Positions 11,383 to 24,270 are shown, numbered from the stretch's first letter. The stretch is 64,000 nucleotides of DNA from Cryphonectria parasitica EP155 (GCF_011745365.1 NW_024468913.1:2108001-2172000); one strand, 5' to 3'. Notes: generated by a model not told the origin, from the letters alone. Made by a program: numbers and translations.

Positions 11383-14163
11383 ATGTCTTCCAAGGTGGCT
11401 CCTCCCGATGGACGAGCCCATGGCGAAGATGAGGCCGCTCAGGTGGGACTTATAGCCCATCAAAACCCAGGACGCACCAGCGCAACGCCCCTAGCCGGCG
11501 ACTCCAAGTTCGATAGCACACTCTCCTCAGAGGCTCCCTCGCCTGCTCTTTCGCCAGATCCGAATCGCCGCAACTTTGCCCTGGCAGATCCTGTTGCCTT
11601 TAGGTATGCGGCTTGCCTCCAAGTGCCGTCGCTCTAGATCCTGTGACTGATGATGTTCCGTGTGAATAGATATCTCGCCGAAGATCCTTCGGTCAAGGTT
11701 CTCAAGAGTCGTGTCGAACTCGAGGGGTACGAATTATACCTAGTCGAACAATGGGCATGCTCGCGTCAGTCGCCGACCCTCGTCATTGTCACATATACCG
11801 GAGACAGAAAACATTCGGTGGTAGTGGGCGTGTTATCTGTGCCAGCAGACGAAAGCCTTTGGACGCCGCGGCTGAAGGTCTACTTCAAAGCAATACAACA
11901 GTATCATGCGAGGCCGAGGGAGACGAAGTTCGGCGATCTAATGGTCACCAACCTGAGCAATTTTCCGTCTGCTCTGACGGTGATCATTGTCCCAGACGGC
12001 GATATCAAGGCACACAGGAAGGCGTTCATCGTGAACGAGGACCTAAAGCGCATGGGTTGTTCCGGCAGGTCAGGCATGAGCTTGGCAGACCCAACATCAG
12101 CCACACAAGCCAAGTTCTACTCGACATACAAGATTCATGAGAAAGTCCCGCTCCTCGAAGCTGTCACGGACTTGGTCATCCTGTGTCAGGTCGCACTCTT
12201 TCTCTTCGGCATGTTGGAGCAAGCATACATCGATGGCCTGCTTTGTGATGTGACCGAGACTGCCATTGGCAACTGGTGGACAGAGGTCGGGTCTGAGTAC
12301 TACAACATGGAACCAACAGACGGTATCTTGGGTCCTACCACTGTGGCAGCCCTGCTGGGCAAACTCATGGGCGCAAGGAATCGGCTGAGCTCCTACGGTG
12401 CCCCTGTGACCAAGGATGTGTTCGACATTGAGCACACCAAGCGGGCCATCGGCCATTTTCAGAAATCGCAGAAGCTTGAGAAGACCAGGAGGCTGGACAG
12501 GCAGACGTTGCGTCAATTGCACAATGTCACTGCCAAGGCGGCGGCAGGCGAGGAATGGGGCGTGCAGAAAGCCATCAACTCGACCGTCTCCCAGTTTGGC
12601 AAGAGAGGGGAGATTCTGAGCGGTGTCATCGGCACACGCGAGAAAGCTGGCATCAGCGAAATTGAGACTGTCGATATTGACAAGTTCAAGGAGTTGGTCC
12701 ATGGCGAGCGAGGGAAGTGGCTCTGGCGTGGAAAACCCCGAAGGGTGGCTCCGGACAATCATGATCGGTCCCTTCCCGACATGACCAACATCCTCTTTGG
12801 TAAAGAGGAGGAAAAGGAAAGAGAAAGGGAGAAGGAGCAACAGAAAGAGAAGGAGAAGGAGAAGGAAAAGGAGAAGGAATCCACGGGGCCAAGCCGCAAG
12901 ATCTCTCTCCCGCCCGACGAGGCGGACCTGTCCCTGAAGACCAGAGAGACAATGACCAGCATGTACTCCTTGCCCACGCCAGGCCCGACCTTTAATGTGA
13001 CGGACAGTCCCGCAGACGGAGCCATTCATAAGCAGATGTTCAAGAGCGTTGCGGACCGAGTCAGCGACGCGCGCTCTGGACTCGGCCGCATCAGAGATGC
13101 TGTGGGCGGAGGTCTCAAGGGCCACAGCAGTCGTCCATCGAAAGACGAGTCCTTTGAGGCCTCCGCGTTCAGTCCGAGCATAGGGAGCTTGGTGCAATCC
13201 ACGAGCCTCATCTCGAGTCCAGTGGCATCGAGTTCAGGAAAAGTATTCACATGGCAGAACAAGCCTCAGGAGTATATGAATGCATTCCAGAGGAAGCATC
13301 CAGATAACGTGCAGGCTGTGAACGAAGCCACGCAGACATCCCGGACGACCTCTGCAGCAATTCTGTCCCCTCCGCAAGAATCTGCACACAACATTTCGGC
13401 TGTGGACGGAGACCTTGATGTACGCAGAGATCTGACTGTCGATGTCTCAGCCGCGCCGTCTACCGTCGATGAAGGCGATCTTCTCGGGCCGTTCTTACAG
13501 GCCGAGCGCAACGGAGACCCATCATATTCGGCACTACAGAGACGGCACAGCGTGGCAACACCAGAAGCTCCCCTAGAACGCCCCCTGAACGAAAACCGCT
13601 GGCCGCGCCGGCTCTCGTTCAGCGCCGCCTCGGAGGCCGTCTTATGCTGGGACGAGCTTGTTGACCTGAACGAACAGCCCGCCACCTTGGAGGAACAGTT
13701 AGCTGCGGCAGAACTCACACAGTCTCTCTACAGCCACATCCTCACACTCCAGACCTCCCTGTCACCATGGGTTACCTCTAAAGTGAACGACGTGGAAGCA
13801 TTGAAGGAAGCTTACAAGACCCAAGACGAGAGTCTGCAACAGGCCTACTATGCCTTCAGCGACGAGCACCAGCGGATCAAGCAGAACTCGGCGGAGATGA
13901 TTGCCGAGGAAAGGGGCAGGGTGACCATGGCGGTTAAGGACGTCGAGGTGCAGGTCGCGAAGCTGGAGTACGAGATTAACGCACTGCTATCGAAAGTGCA
14001 GGACGTGGAAGATGGGGTGGCTGGCTTTGAGGCCACTGTTCTCGAAGTGGAGCAGCAGGCCGAGGAGCTGAAGAAGCAGCTCGAGACGGAGAGTTTCTTG
14101 CACTGGCTGATGAGGACGCTTACGGGGATAGGCACAGGACCGGATACCACGCGAGAGGATTAG
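11383..14163 (+). CDS. Stb2/Stb6-like protein (putative Sin3-associated)
   Basis: Resembles the fungal Stb2/Stb6 family; the yeast members were found as Sin3-binding proteins, so a role with the Rpd3/Sin3 histone deacetylase is inferred. Exons 11383-11603 and 11670-14163 (66-base intron) give 904 residues. After a Pro/Ser-rich start, the conserved N-terminal region runs from YLAEDPSVKVLKSRVELEGY (about 75) through GYELYLVEQWACSRQSPT, KHSVVVGVLSVPADESLW and HGERGKWLWRGK (about 420). Inside it, TDGILGPTTVAALLGKLM looks like the fold that annotation pipelines call peptidoglycan-binding-like. A Glu/Lys block follows near residue 452, then a disordered Ser-rich middle, a short RRLSFSAASEAVLCWDELVD motif, and a C-terminal coiled coil (about 744-890). 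The family call is from memory of the N-terminal pattern. Confidence 0.65.
12805..12882 (+). repeat. Purine-only repeat encoding Lys/Glu run
   Basis: Imperfect repeats of GAGAAG/GAAAAG units inside the Stb6-like gene, read as alternating Lys-Glu around residues 452-478. The run is in frame and likely forms a charged single helix between two disordered segments. Confidence 0.85.
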
Positions 14164-14733
14164 ATTGCGCAATGTGGCCAAAGCGCTTGGTGGTTTGTTT
14201 TATTGGTGTTCTTGAGCTGGAATGGCTGGGCTATGCTACTGGATCGGGTGCATACAAAGCGACACACAACTTTTTCTTCAGCATTCTTCAAGCCTCGGAG
14301 AACGGAGTTGGGCGATTTCTATTCCACACCCGGGTTGGGAACTAGAATATATCTGTCATGGTATGCAAGCCGCGGACATATTTGATTTCTTTTTTTCTTC
14401 TTCTTCTTTTTTTAAACTGTCTTTCGATGAGGGGGAATGTCTATAATACAATATCACATACCCATGGGGTATCAAGCCAAGCCTAACAATGCACGCATGT
14501 GAATCCACAACATGGACCGTTTTCCCTAGCCCACTCATAATCCGCATCGAAGTCCCTGGTCGAAGCCCAATTCCTCATTGAATTTGAGAGTCAAACCCAT
14601 CTCCCTTGGAAGGGAAAGTCGTGGTCGAGCTTCTCCATGACAACTCTTCGACGCATTCATAAGGTATAATCAGAGAGCTGTGCGCTGTCCATCCTCCGGC
14701 AGCTCAGAAGCATCTCCAGCTCCAAGCGAAGCT
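14164..14733. other. Convergent 3' region, Stb6-like / TIM10
   Basis: Contains the 3' ends of both flanking genes. A TTC/T-rich tract lies at 14384-14415. No coding signal is seen. Confidence 0.5.
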
Positions 14734-15103
14734 CTATCGGCCCCAGCCAGCACCACCGCCGGCGCCACCCATCTGCCTCTGCTGCTCGCTCTGCATGATA
14801 TCCGAGACCTTCATATGGACGTCGAAAAACTTGGCAGCGCAGCGGTCCAGGCAGACGCTCTCGCCCTTGTTGAGCTCGCCCTCGCGGTAGTCGCTGGGAA
14901 TGCACTTTTGCTGGCACATCTTGTTCAGACTGCACGAGGTGAGATGTCAGCAACGTCATCAAAGCATAGCCCTAGAAGGCGATCGAGTGTGCGTATAAGG
15001 CGTACCGGTTCTGCATGTCGAAAACAATCTTCATCTCGTTCTCGACGGCGGCGATCTTCTCAGCCGACGAGGGCTGAGGACGGCCGAATCCAAGGAAGGA
15101 CAT
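14734..15103 (-). CDS. TIM10: Mitochondrial intermembrane-space chaperone Tim10
   Basis: Small Tim chaperone that pairs with Tim9 to escort hydrophobic precursors across the intermembrane space to the TIM22 complex. Exons 15006-15103 and 14734-14929 give 97 residues; the 76-base intron starts GTACGC and ends GTGCAG. The protein begins [20 protein letters not shown], has the amphipathic [13 protein letters not shown] helix, and carries the twin CX3C motif CQQKC and CLDRC that forms the two disulphides. The tail is Gly-rich ([12 protein letters not shown]). Tim9, Tim8 and Tim13 lack this N-terminal pattern. Confidence 0.92.
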
Positions 15104-15729
15104 CTTGATCTTGGCTGTGTGGGGACGTGGGACGTATGTTGAGGTCTCGTACAGAGGTTGACAGGAAGAAATCCAATCTGTCAAGAGGTCGGAGCTGATG
15201 TGAGGTCGAGCGCGAGTCTGAAGTCGAATGCTGCCAAAAATTGAGTCTGATTACAGGCAAGTGACGTCGAGACGTGGGGCCGCTGCTGTGGCTGCCATTG
15301 GACAATTTTCTGTAGGGACCCGCCCCTGGACCCTGCGCTGAGGTTCAGCATCTCTAGCTGCAAAATTTCCATAGCTTGCATCGTCAAATGCGCGCCAGAC
15401 AACACCACCTTACGATTTCGACCAGTGCGCGTTTCTTTATGCACCTGCCTTGGAGGGCACAATGGTGACTTTTTGAAAAGACTGTAGGTTATTTCACCTT
15501 TTGTATCTTCGAGATGCTATCACTACATTTTTTTTTCTATGATGACACCGCATAAACCTTAGAACCGTTGCGACTGACACGGCCTCGGTCGTGCGTGATC
15601 AAACTTGCCTACTCTCTGAATATACTCCTCTTCTACAACAATGTGTAATTTTTCTTCAGAAGATCATGCGACCAGCTTGCTGACTCGTTACCGTTAAAGG
15701 TCCTCCCTTCAGGTAGTGTCACCGTCAAG
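15104..15729. promoter_or_regulatory. Divergent promoter region, TIM10 / mitochondrial LysRS
   Basis: Shared 626-base upstream region of two nuclear genes for mitochondrial proteins. A T9 run is at 15528-15536. No TATA element or named factor site is clear. Confidence 0.5.
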
Positions 15730-17917
15730 ATGGTACCTCGCCTCCGCTTCCTCCGTCCGTACTCTGTTCAACCGCTCCCTACGGGGACACCCTCAGGATG
15801 TTCCGCGTACCTGCGGTTTTACGAGCTCGCCAGGACGGATGCTCTCTTTGCCTGTCGGAGGCAAAAGTCTACTACAAGCCCTGCGCAGGATGATGGAAAT
15901 TACAGCGCTGAAGAGCGCAGCGCACTCATGGCCGCTCGGCTAAAGGAGCTGCGGCCTGCCGGCGGACTGGAATACCCCAGGCTCACGAAGAAGGGAAAAT
16001 CAAGAAGTGTTCGTGCGTTTCAAGCTGAGTTCGGGACCCGCGCTGCCACGGACCTTGCGAGTGTATCGGAACAATACACGCTTTGCGGTGCGCTCTCAAG
16101 ACCAATCCCGTCGGCGCAGCCTATAACTGATCCTTCCCAGGACGTGTTCTACATGTCCGACGGTTCGGCGCCAAATTCTACATCATCAAGATTCAGGAGA
16201 ATGGCTCTTCCACTCAGGCCCTGGTGAATCTTGGCAAGTTGACCGACGGCACCGACTCCAAGCATTTCAAGGCATTGTCTATGTTGCTCAAGAGGGGAGA
16301 TCATATCTGTGAGTCTGGTCCTGCTTGTGGACCTAGGGGGTGCGGACTGTCGCTAACAGTCTTCATAACAAAGCTGTGACTGGTCGGCCAGCAAGATCGG
16401 ACTCGATGGAGCTGTCCATCGAGGCCTTGCATAGCCCGCAGCTGCTCTCTCCCAGCATAGCGCCGCTGCCATTCCAGATCCCACAAGAATCGAGAATGCA
16501 TAATCGGCACATGGACCTGCTGTTGAACCGCTCAGCCAGGGACACCTTGCTCGTGCGCGCATTCATCATTCACCACCTCAGAGAACATCTGCACAAGACG
16601 CTCAAGTGCGTCGAGGTTCAGACTCCCATCTTGGCTGCCAACGCTGGAGGAGCGGTGGCCCGGCCCTTCTCCACCTACGCGACTGAATTCGTGCACAAGG
16701 ATATGGCACTGCGCATTGCCCCCGAATTATGGCTGAAACGACTCATTGTTGGTGGTCTTGATAGAATTTTCGAGATTGGCCCGTCTTTTAGGAATGAAGG
16801 CGTGGACGCTACTCATAACCCCGAGTTCACCACGTGCGAGTTCTATCTGGCCTATACCAACCTCGATTCCTTGCTCCACATCACCGAGAACCTCATGGCC
16901 ACACTCGCAAAGGGCGTCAGTGCTTTTCTTGCCAAGAACGAACTTCAAGTGGAGGCCCCAGATCCCAAGATCTTCGAGAAACGCTTTGAGCGGGTTGAAT
17001 TCATCCCGGCTCTCGAAGAGGCTCTGGGCCAGCCTTTGCCAAACTTAGACTCTCCCAGGGCTGTCACTGACATCCTGAAACTCTTGGAAGACGCAGGCAA
17101 GGAATGGCATAAATCCCTGCCGCCCAACCCTTCCCTTCCGAAGCTTCTTGACCACATGGCCGCGGCGGTCATCGAGCCAAAGTCCAGCGACCGACCGCTG
17201 TACATCATCAATCACCCAGTCTGCATGTCGCCGCTGGCCAAGTCCTTCACCTGTCCCACGACGGGTCAACAGGTTGCGGCCCGCGCGGAGCTCTTTTTCG
17301 GGGGCAATGAGTTGGCCAACATGTACGAGGAGGAGAACGACCCTTTCAAGCAAAAGCGCAAGTTTGTGAACCAGGCCAAAGCGAAACTGGACCAGCAGGG
17401 CGTAGCGGTGGCAGACCAGGACGATGATCCGGCCCATGTCATCGACGAGCAGTACATCTCGGTCCTGGAGTCTGGTCTCCCGCCCACCGGTGGCTGGGGG
17501 TGCGGGGTCGACAGGCTTGTTATGCTGTTCACGGGGTCGAAAAGGATCAGCGAGGTTCTGCCCTTTGGGAACCTGCGGAATGTTGTTGGGTTAGCATCTG
17601 GCGGCCCGCAGAATCCGCGGGAGACGCTCAGTCGGGAGACAGCGGCTGCGGAGGCGCAAGACGAGCAGGCAGGGCTGAAGAAGACATCCAAGATGAGCTG
17701 CGAGGGTGACACGAAGCAGGCGCCTCTCTACATGGGGTTTGATGCTTTCTCTGCTGCTTCATTCCTAAACATAGCGGAGGACATACACGAGACGAACACT
17801 GATGACGACATATCTGAAAAGGTGTACAAGAGATACGTGCCTAAGATTATTGAGGACGATCCTGCATCTGAGGGTTCTGCTGCGGGGCGGAAGTCACCTG
17901 AAGCAAAGAATTCCTAG
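15730..17917 (+). CDS. MSK1: Mitochondrial lysyl-tRNA synthetase (class II)
   Basis: Charges mitochondrial tRNA-Lys with lysine. Exons 15730-16087, 16141-16308 and 16374-17917 give 689 residues. The N-terminus (MVPRLRFLRPYSVQ) is Arg-rich and lacks acidic residues, as a mitochondrial presequence. The OB-fold starts across junction 1 (CGRVLHVRRFGAKFYIIKIQ) and crosses junction 2 (RGDHISVTGRPARS). Catalytic core: NRHMDLLLN, VEVQTPILAANAGGAVARPF (motif 1 region), EIGPSFRNEGVDATHNPEFT (motif 2, about 309) and GGWGCGVDRLVMLFTG (motif 3, about 547). Introns are 53 and 65 bases. The C-terminal extension after the core, about 100 residues with DDISEKVYKRYVPK, is not part of the catalytic fold. Presequence and motif pattern favour the mitochondrial over the cytosolic enzyme. 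Confidence 0.9.
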
Positions 17918-18559
17918 GATGAAGCTGGAAGTCCAGAGCAGAGGAGACGGCGGCGTCCCATGGTCTCGTGGCATTGAGGAGAGCCTTTGGAGGACATGGG
18001 CGAGATGTTTCTAAAGATAGGGTGAGCTGATGATGAATAATACCCTGCCGATGACACATAAAACAGACAGCAACCCCTACATATGAGCATTCGAATTATC
18101 CATGTCCATTTTGAGATGCAATTTGCTCAAACCCTTCTCTCCTGCACCTCTTACGAACGACAACTATGGCATGTTCCCCCACCATCTATCTACCTTCTTG
18201 GGGTCGTTGGAGACGGCGCTCACAGTACATGAATATGATGCGACCAATTTTTGAAAAGGCGGGATTGATAATTGGTATTGTGCCACAGTCCAGAAACGCC
18301 CCTGGTATCCTTAACAACCTCCAAAAGAAATTATGTCCAGCTCAAAATAATAATATATAGAAAAGTTTTGTTGGGAATCCTGCCTCGCTCACTCGGGAAA
18401 AAGCCAGCAGGCTACTCCTTACAAGTCCGCATTCTTCCTCCATTCAGAAGACAAATCACGCGCCAAGGGCTCACTTTGGACGTGGAGGCCCAGCCTATCC
18501 TTCCTTGTTTCTCTCTCTCTCTCTCTCTCTCTCTTCCACCACCACCCATCTTTGCCTCC
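17918..18559. other. Convergent intergenic region, 3' UTRs
   Basis: Between the ends of the LysRS (+) and four-TM (-) genes. Contains an A/T-rich stretch near 18345-18360 and a (CT)12 microsatellite at 18511-18534, just beyond the stop codon of the four-TM gene. No coding signal. Confidence 0.5.
18511..18534. repeat. (CT)12 microsatellite
   Basis: Perfect CT dinucleotide run in the 3' flank of the four-TM protein gene. Confidence 0.9.
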
Positions 18560-19769
18560 TCAGTCCCCGCGTAGGGGCAGTTTTCGTTCCAGCGTCTGGA
18601 AAGCCTGCGTCCTCGGGGTGAAGGCCGTCTGCTGGTGTTGCTGCGGCGGCGGCGGGTACTGGTACTGCTGAGGATGCGCCGGGGACATTAATGGCTGTGG
18701 GGGGACCATCTCGAACATAACCTTGTCGACGGGGGTCATGCGGCCGCCGGACGAGGCATCGTCGGCCTTCATGGCCTTGCGGGTCTTGATTTCTTCTTTT
18801 TCTTCGGCGGTTGGGATCATGTTGTAGACTGCGTAGCCTAGGCAGAGGAGGTAGATGAACCTGGAAAGACAGAGAGACACAGGTCAGTTTACTTTTAATG
18901 TTGAGACTTCCTTTCCTCGTCCGTTCTTTTTCTTCTGTCTTCGTTCCTCCCACAAGGGGGTCTTTTTCTCTTCACACAAAAAAACTTACAGTAGATAGAC
19001 GGTGACCGAGTAGGTGCCCACGGCCATATGACAGCTTCCCACAGCGTTGTTGGGGAAATTGACAGCGGGCCAGCAGCCGTAGCGGATGTACCAGGCGATG
19101 GGGCTAGGGTGGGCCGGGTCGTAGTAGTCGGGGCCCATCTGGCCGTAGACGCTGACGGTGTACATGACGGACAGGGAAAGGCTGAAGAAGACGCCTAGGA
19201 TCGGGGTCCAGACGCGCATGATGAAGCCGACCAGCTTGGCGAGGAGGACGAAGAGGGAGAGGACGGAGATGCCGACGTTGTAATCGGTGAGGCTGTTGGG
19301 TGCATATTGTCAGTGTGTGCTTCTTCTCTCTGATTTTATGATAGAATCTCTTCTTTCCGAAGTTCTTGTCTTCTTCTTCTTTCCTTGTCTTTATTTCTTC
19401 CCCTCTGTTCTTCCAGGGGTGCAGAGCATGAGAGGAGTTACATTGGGGAGAGAAACAGAAGCAGAAGAGATTTGGTTAGACTCACTTCAGGGACCACACA
19501 AAGGGCACGTTCGGGTGAGGCTTGTGGTTGGCCTCTGCGAGCAGGATGATGTCCGGGTTCGAGTTGAAGCCCCAGACGTAGCCGACCTCCCACAGCTGGG
19601 TGCGAAACAGGTCCGGCTGGGCGATGGCGAAGAGGACCAGCAGGCAGACGGTCCCCGCCAGCTCAAAGGGCATGATCCAGAACATGGGCGCGCGCTTCCT
19701 CCACTTGCGGTTGAAGGGCTTGTAGCTCCAGTTGCGCTCTGGGTTCCAGCGCTTCAGTGCCTCCTGCAT
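18560..19769 (-). CDS. Four-transmembrane protein, conserved-looking, function unknown
   Basis: I do not recognise the family. Exons 19486-19769, 18990-19292 and 18560-18860 give 295 residues. Hydrophobic segments: MFWIMPFELAGTVCLLVLFA (about 29-48), YNVGISVLSLFVLLAKLVGF (about 98-117), PILGVFFSLSLSVMYTVSVY (about 124-143) and VYLLFIYLLCLGYAVYNM (about 193-212), the last assembled across intron 2. The N-terminus is basic (KRWNPERNWSYKPFNRKWRK) and probably cytosolic. The loop between TM3 and TM4 has two cysteines (GCWPAV, GSCHMA). The tail is hydrophilic with a Pro/Gln-rich part (PQQYQYPPPPQQHQQ). Four TMs with short loops recall MARVEL-type proteins, but no signature is seen. An in-frame ATG at 19889 would add 40 Asn/Thr-rich residues; I prefer 19769. 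Confidence 0.75.
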
Positions 19770-21499
19770 GTTGGGCGATATGTTGGAATTATTATGAGGT
19801 GGTGGTGGTATAAAGTGTAAAGTGGTGAGGTGCTTTGTGGTGCGTGCTGTTTTATGGACGACGATAACCTGCGTCACTGTCCCTTGCAACTACTGCTTGC
19901 TCCCCCAGCAGAAAGTTAATTGCTGTGCAAACAACCAATTCGTCTCGTAGTGTTGTTGTTCTTGGTGGTGGTGGTCGTGCTCTGTGAACGGATCTATTTG
20001 TTGCTGACTGAGCAGCGGTCACAACAGGCTCTCACATCGAAGCCCTCGGGGAGTGGTGGTATCCGTCGCAAAAGCAATCGATGGCCCGTGTTGATTTTCA
20101 CGCACCTCGTCCCTCGTCGACGATGGCACGGACAACTCTGCTGACGATGGGTGAAAATTGGAGATGGCACTTGTACAGCTTGGCAAGAAAGGAGGAGAAG
20201 AAGAAAAGAAGACCAGCTCTGGACGCGCGGAAGAGGAGATCTTCAATGGCTGTCCCCCTCCCCATGATTATAAGCGACCACACACACACAGCTTTTCCAC
20301 ATCCGAACCTATCAGGTGAACTCCCCCGGTCTGGCTCTCGTTCGCTATAGGTTGTCACACTGGACAGGCGCCGAACGACCCTCATTTGGGGCCCTGCCAG
20401 TGCCTGCAGTGCCAGACCACTCAGCCAGGCCCCATGCCCGTGATGCGACCTGCATGTGCAGAACCACGAATAGACAGACAGAGTGGGGGGGGAGGGGTAT
20501 CCAATCGGAGTGTGAGGCAACTCAGATAGCCGCCGAGGCGATGGCTTTGTGGAGGCGGGATTGGTTGGCCTGGGCGGGTGGTGCAGCCAATTGAATGGGT
20601 TCATAGCATGGGGGCCATTTCTTTGGGGAAGTTGGGAGCTGGGCGCTTGGAAGAGACGGATAGAGAGAGGGCCGTGATGGGTGGAAAACCCTCCTCGAGT
20701 GGGTCTTTTGCATATGTACATGGTGTGGTATTTCTTCACTTCTCATGTGATAAATACATCACTGAAGTGCAGTCGCCCGAAGATACAAGCAATTCTGGAA
20801 GTTCATGAACATGAGTATGTATGCATACTATACTTGATCTGGATCGAGAAGTCATCCTGGAATGTGACTGCAGCCAGCCTCTCGCCCTTTTTCACGGGAA
20901 ACGGTGCCACTACGATGAAGACAAATCCCTCGTCACGTCTGACTTCTCTTATCATGTTAGCATGTACAATATACATACAAGCAATGCCGTTCTGGAATGG
21001 AGACGACTTGGTTTCATTTATTGTTTTGGTTGTCGACAACAACTTCTTCTCCTTCTTTTTTCCTCGTCGAAAACTGGGCGAACCATGTCAGACCAAGCAG
21101 AGATCATTCCAGTGAGCATGACTTGCATTGAGACAAATACCACCCACACCATGTCATCCACTCACTGCCCGAGTGTGTATGCCCCGGATGGGCCTCCCGT
21201 CCGGTCGCCAACGGGTCCTGCGACCCCAAGGCCGGGTCGGGCTTGAGAGGACCCGCCGCGCCCTACCCGATGAACGGGGGCGGCAGTCACTTGATTACGT
21301 ACATTATATGTACACGGGAAACCGAAATTCTTCATGTCTCTGTCTGTGCTTTCGTTTGTGTCTCTCTCTTTGCTCCGGCAATTCCATGATTCTGTCTCTC
21401 ATTCTCTTGCTCCGGCAAGTCCATGAGAACATCAAGTCTCAGGCCCAAGCGCTGCTCCTTAGGATCGGGTGTTCAGCCGGTCCTCGCGAGACACAAACG

Positions 21500-21526
21500 C
21501 ACACACACACACACACACACACACAC
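21500..21526. repeat. (AC)13 microsatellite
   Basis: Perfect AC dinucleotide run in the intergenic region. Confidence 0.9.
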
Positions 21527-24265
21527 GAACCAAAGTGGCTTGCGGCAAAGGCCAGTATGTGGAGAGACAAACCTCTCATCACCACTGGTGCTGGCTTACA
21601 CAACAGACACCCATTTGTCGCCATTACTCTGTTCCGATTCGGTACGCCAGTATTCATAAATTGCTATTGGTTTAGGAAGGGGCGTGGTTCATTGCCGCGT
21701 GTGCCTACAATGCTATTCGGCAGGCATTGCATACATGCCGCGAAATGTTATAAAAAAGTACAAGTACAGTAAGTAGCTGTCTTAGATCGCTCGAAGCCCA
21801 AGATATTGATTCAGCCACGACATGCCCCGTGCTTGGAGTGTCTGGGAGAGAGGGTGGGACGGAGAGGGGCAGTCCGGCCTTCACTCCCATCACACGGACC
21901 ATCACATTCTTTTCTTTCCTTTTCTTTCCTGAAAGAAAGGGTATACGAGAAACGAGCTCGCGACCATTCGGAGGAGAAAGTAAACTTGCGCTGTGCTGCA
22001 TTGTTCCAGAGGTGTGTGTGTGCGTGTAAAAGGAGGGGGGAGGATGGATGAAACAAGCGTTGATAACCCATCATTCACCGCCCCCAGTTGCGGATGGTGG
22101 GTTCTATGCCTTTGTTTCTTTTTGGAAGAGACAAGTGCACTCCCTACTGATCGAAAGGATGTTGGTGCTTGAGAGAGACAGAGAAGATTGGATGGCCAGG
22201 TTGACTTGATCACATCTGATTGGCTTTCCTTTTCTTCGTTTCTTCTCTTGTATAACACACGCACAGACACGCGCAAACACACATAGGCAAAATGCGGGCG
22301 GGCCGTCAGAGGGCCGAGGCCTCTTTTCTCAATAAACAGCCTGGCAGTGATGGGGATCTTTATTCAAGGATGGTGCAGAGGTCAACGGAGACCCCAAATG
22401 AGTTTAGTAGCAAGACCTCCTGTCGGTACTGGTAACGTACATTTTACCATGAGTATTCCTATGGAGTATCTTCCCAGCTCCCCTCCGTCTTTTCATTTTT
22501 CTTTCTTCCTCTTCTTTCTTTTGGCCTTCTTGCCCCGTGAATCTTCGGGGGTGAGGACCCCCCAGTCTCTCTGACTCTCCCTCCTAAGGCTAAAATATGC
22601 TCGGCGCTGCAGAGACCCACACAAGCCCAGCTCTGTCTCCACAAGCCTTGCAATCTCAAGCTTACACCAAGCCGGCATAGACCGCTCTAGGCCTGGGGGA
22701 TCGGCAACGGGTGGGCATCGAACATGGTACAGGCGGCACAGCTGGAAGAAAAGAAATAACAAATAAAAACAAATACCGTAGTGAAATCAAGGGAAAAGGG
22801 CAAAAGAGCATGAAGCTCAATCCCTGGTTGGCACGGTCGAACGAAAATCCTCATGCGATGATCAGCGACGGTGGGTCTCTTTTACTATGATACTTGCAAG
22901 CTACTAATGGTACGTACAGACATGTATTCTGGAGAAGTACAATGAGTTGATGCGTGGTATCCATATTAAATAGTAACGACTATTGTGTGGCTTTCTTCCA
23001 GGCACATGGAAATAAACAAATCCGTCACGCACGTGGAGTTTTCTTTCCTCCCCCTCTATTAAATAGCCCAGAAGGCTTCAGCCGCAAAGCAAGCAAGCCC
23101 CCTCCTCAACCCCCGCCCTCTTCGTGTGCATGTGTCAATTGACTGACTCGCCCATTCATGTATCCCGTAATGATGTAATGAATTCACTGATCCAGATCGG
23201 TTTTTGGGGGCCGGGATGGAGCTTTGAAGATTGCCGCCTTCTTTCTAGCGCTGGACCGACATCGCCTTGGCTTGGACATGCTGCCCTAGACGCGCCCGAG
23301 GCAACGGTTTTTGGTCGTGTTCCGGCTGGCGCTTGAATGTGTCCTCAAGAAGTCGTTCTCCCTTCCCTCGGGTGTTGTGTGTACATCTTGACGTGGAGCA
23401 AGATCTCTGCTAAGTTATTGGTACTTCCACGTACTATCACATGTAGCAGGTACTAATTTCAGCTGTACGGATACGGAATAATGCACCGAGTAAGGCTAAG
23501 TACTTAAGTAGTCAGAGATGTGGCTTCGAGACTGGCTGGCTGGCTGCATACCTGGCTTGCTTCTTCTGTTTCCTCATGGACTTTTGTGTATGCAGGAATC
23601 TCGTCATGCTCATTATTCAGGTCATGCATCCAGATAGCCTCCTCCAGCATGCAGACAGCTAGATACATACTTAAGATAGATGCTTGGTACATGACTAAAT
23701 TTCCGCCTTTTTACTTTTCCCCAGCTCCTTCTCCTCCAACACACATTCCCACCGCGACACATATCGAAGAACTTACTCATCACATCTGAGTGTACTTTAT
23801 TTACTGTCCAGATTCCCCTGGTAAGCACACACAGACACACTCCACATGGTCCCGACAACCCGTTCTAGACTGCTGTAGACCTCCTCGTGACCCCCTGCTC
23901 TCACTCGGTCAGCATGTACTCCCTCGACGTGCATGCATGCAGACAGTCAGTTTTCTCGCATACACTCGCCCAATCTTCTTTTGGATCTTGAGCTTGTCTG
24001 ATGGTCGTCGTCTCCTCGTATCGGCCTCGCAATCTATACCAAAAACTGCTTTCTCCCCCTCGCTCGCTTTCTCGTTTTCTACTTCCTGTTTCTTTCTTTT
24101 TCCAACAAGCCTTTGATAGCTAATACACGGCCTCTTTCCCATGCCCTTCTCTCACAGGCTTTCCCCTCCCAAAAAGACAGGAAACCCGATTTCGAGGGAC
24201 CGATTGATCCACACTTGCTCGACCTACGCGCGCCGGCCTTGCACTATTGCACGGGAGAGACTGCG

Positions 24266-24270
<5 letters not shown>

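Noticed and set aside
12097..13197. Long minus-strand open frame (366 codons) inside the Stb6-like gene
   Set aside because: Antisense shadow of a clearly coding GC3-biased gene; no domain, Leu/Phe runs opposite the Lys/Glu repeat.
20098..20739. Minus-strand 213-codon frame upstream of the histidine kinase
   Set aside because: Arg/Ser/His-biased, interrupted logic, no domain or signal peptide.
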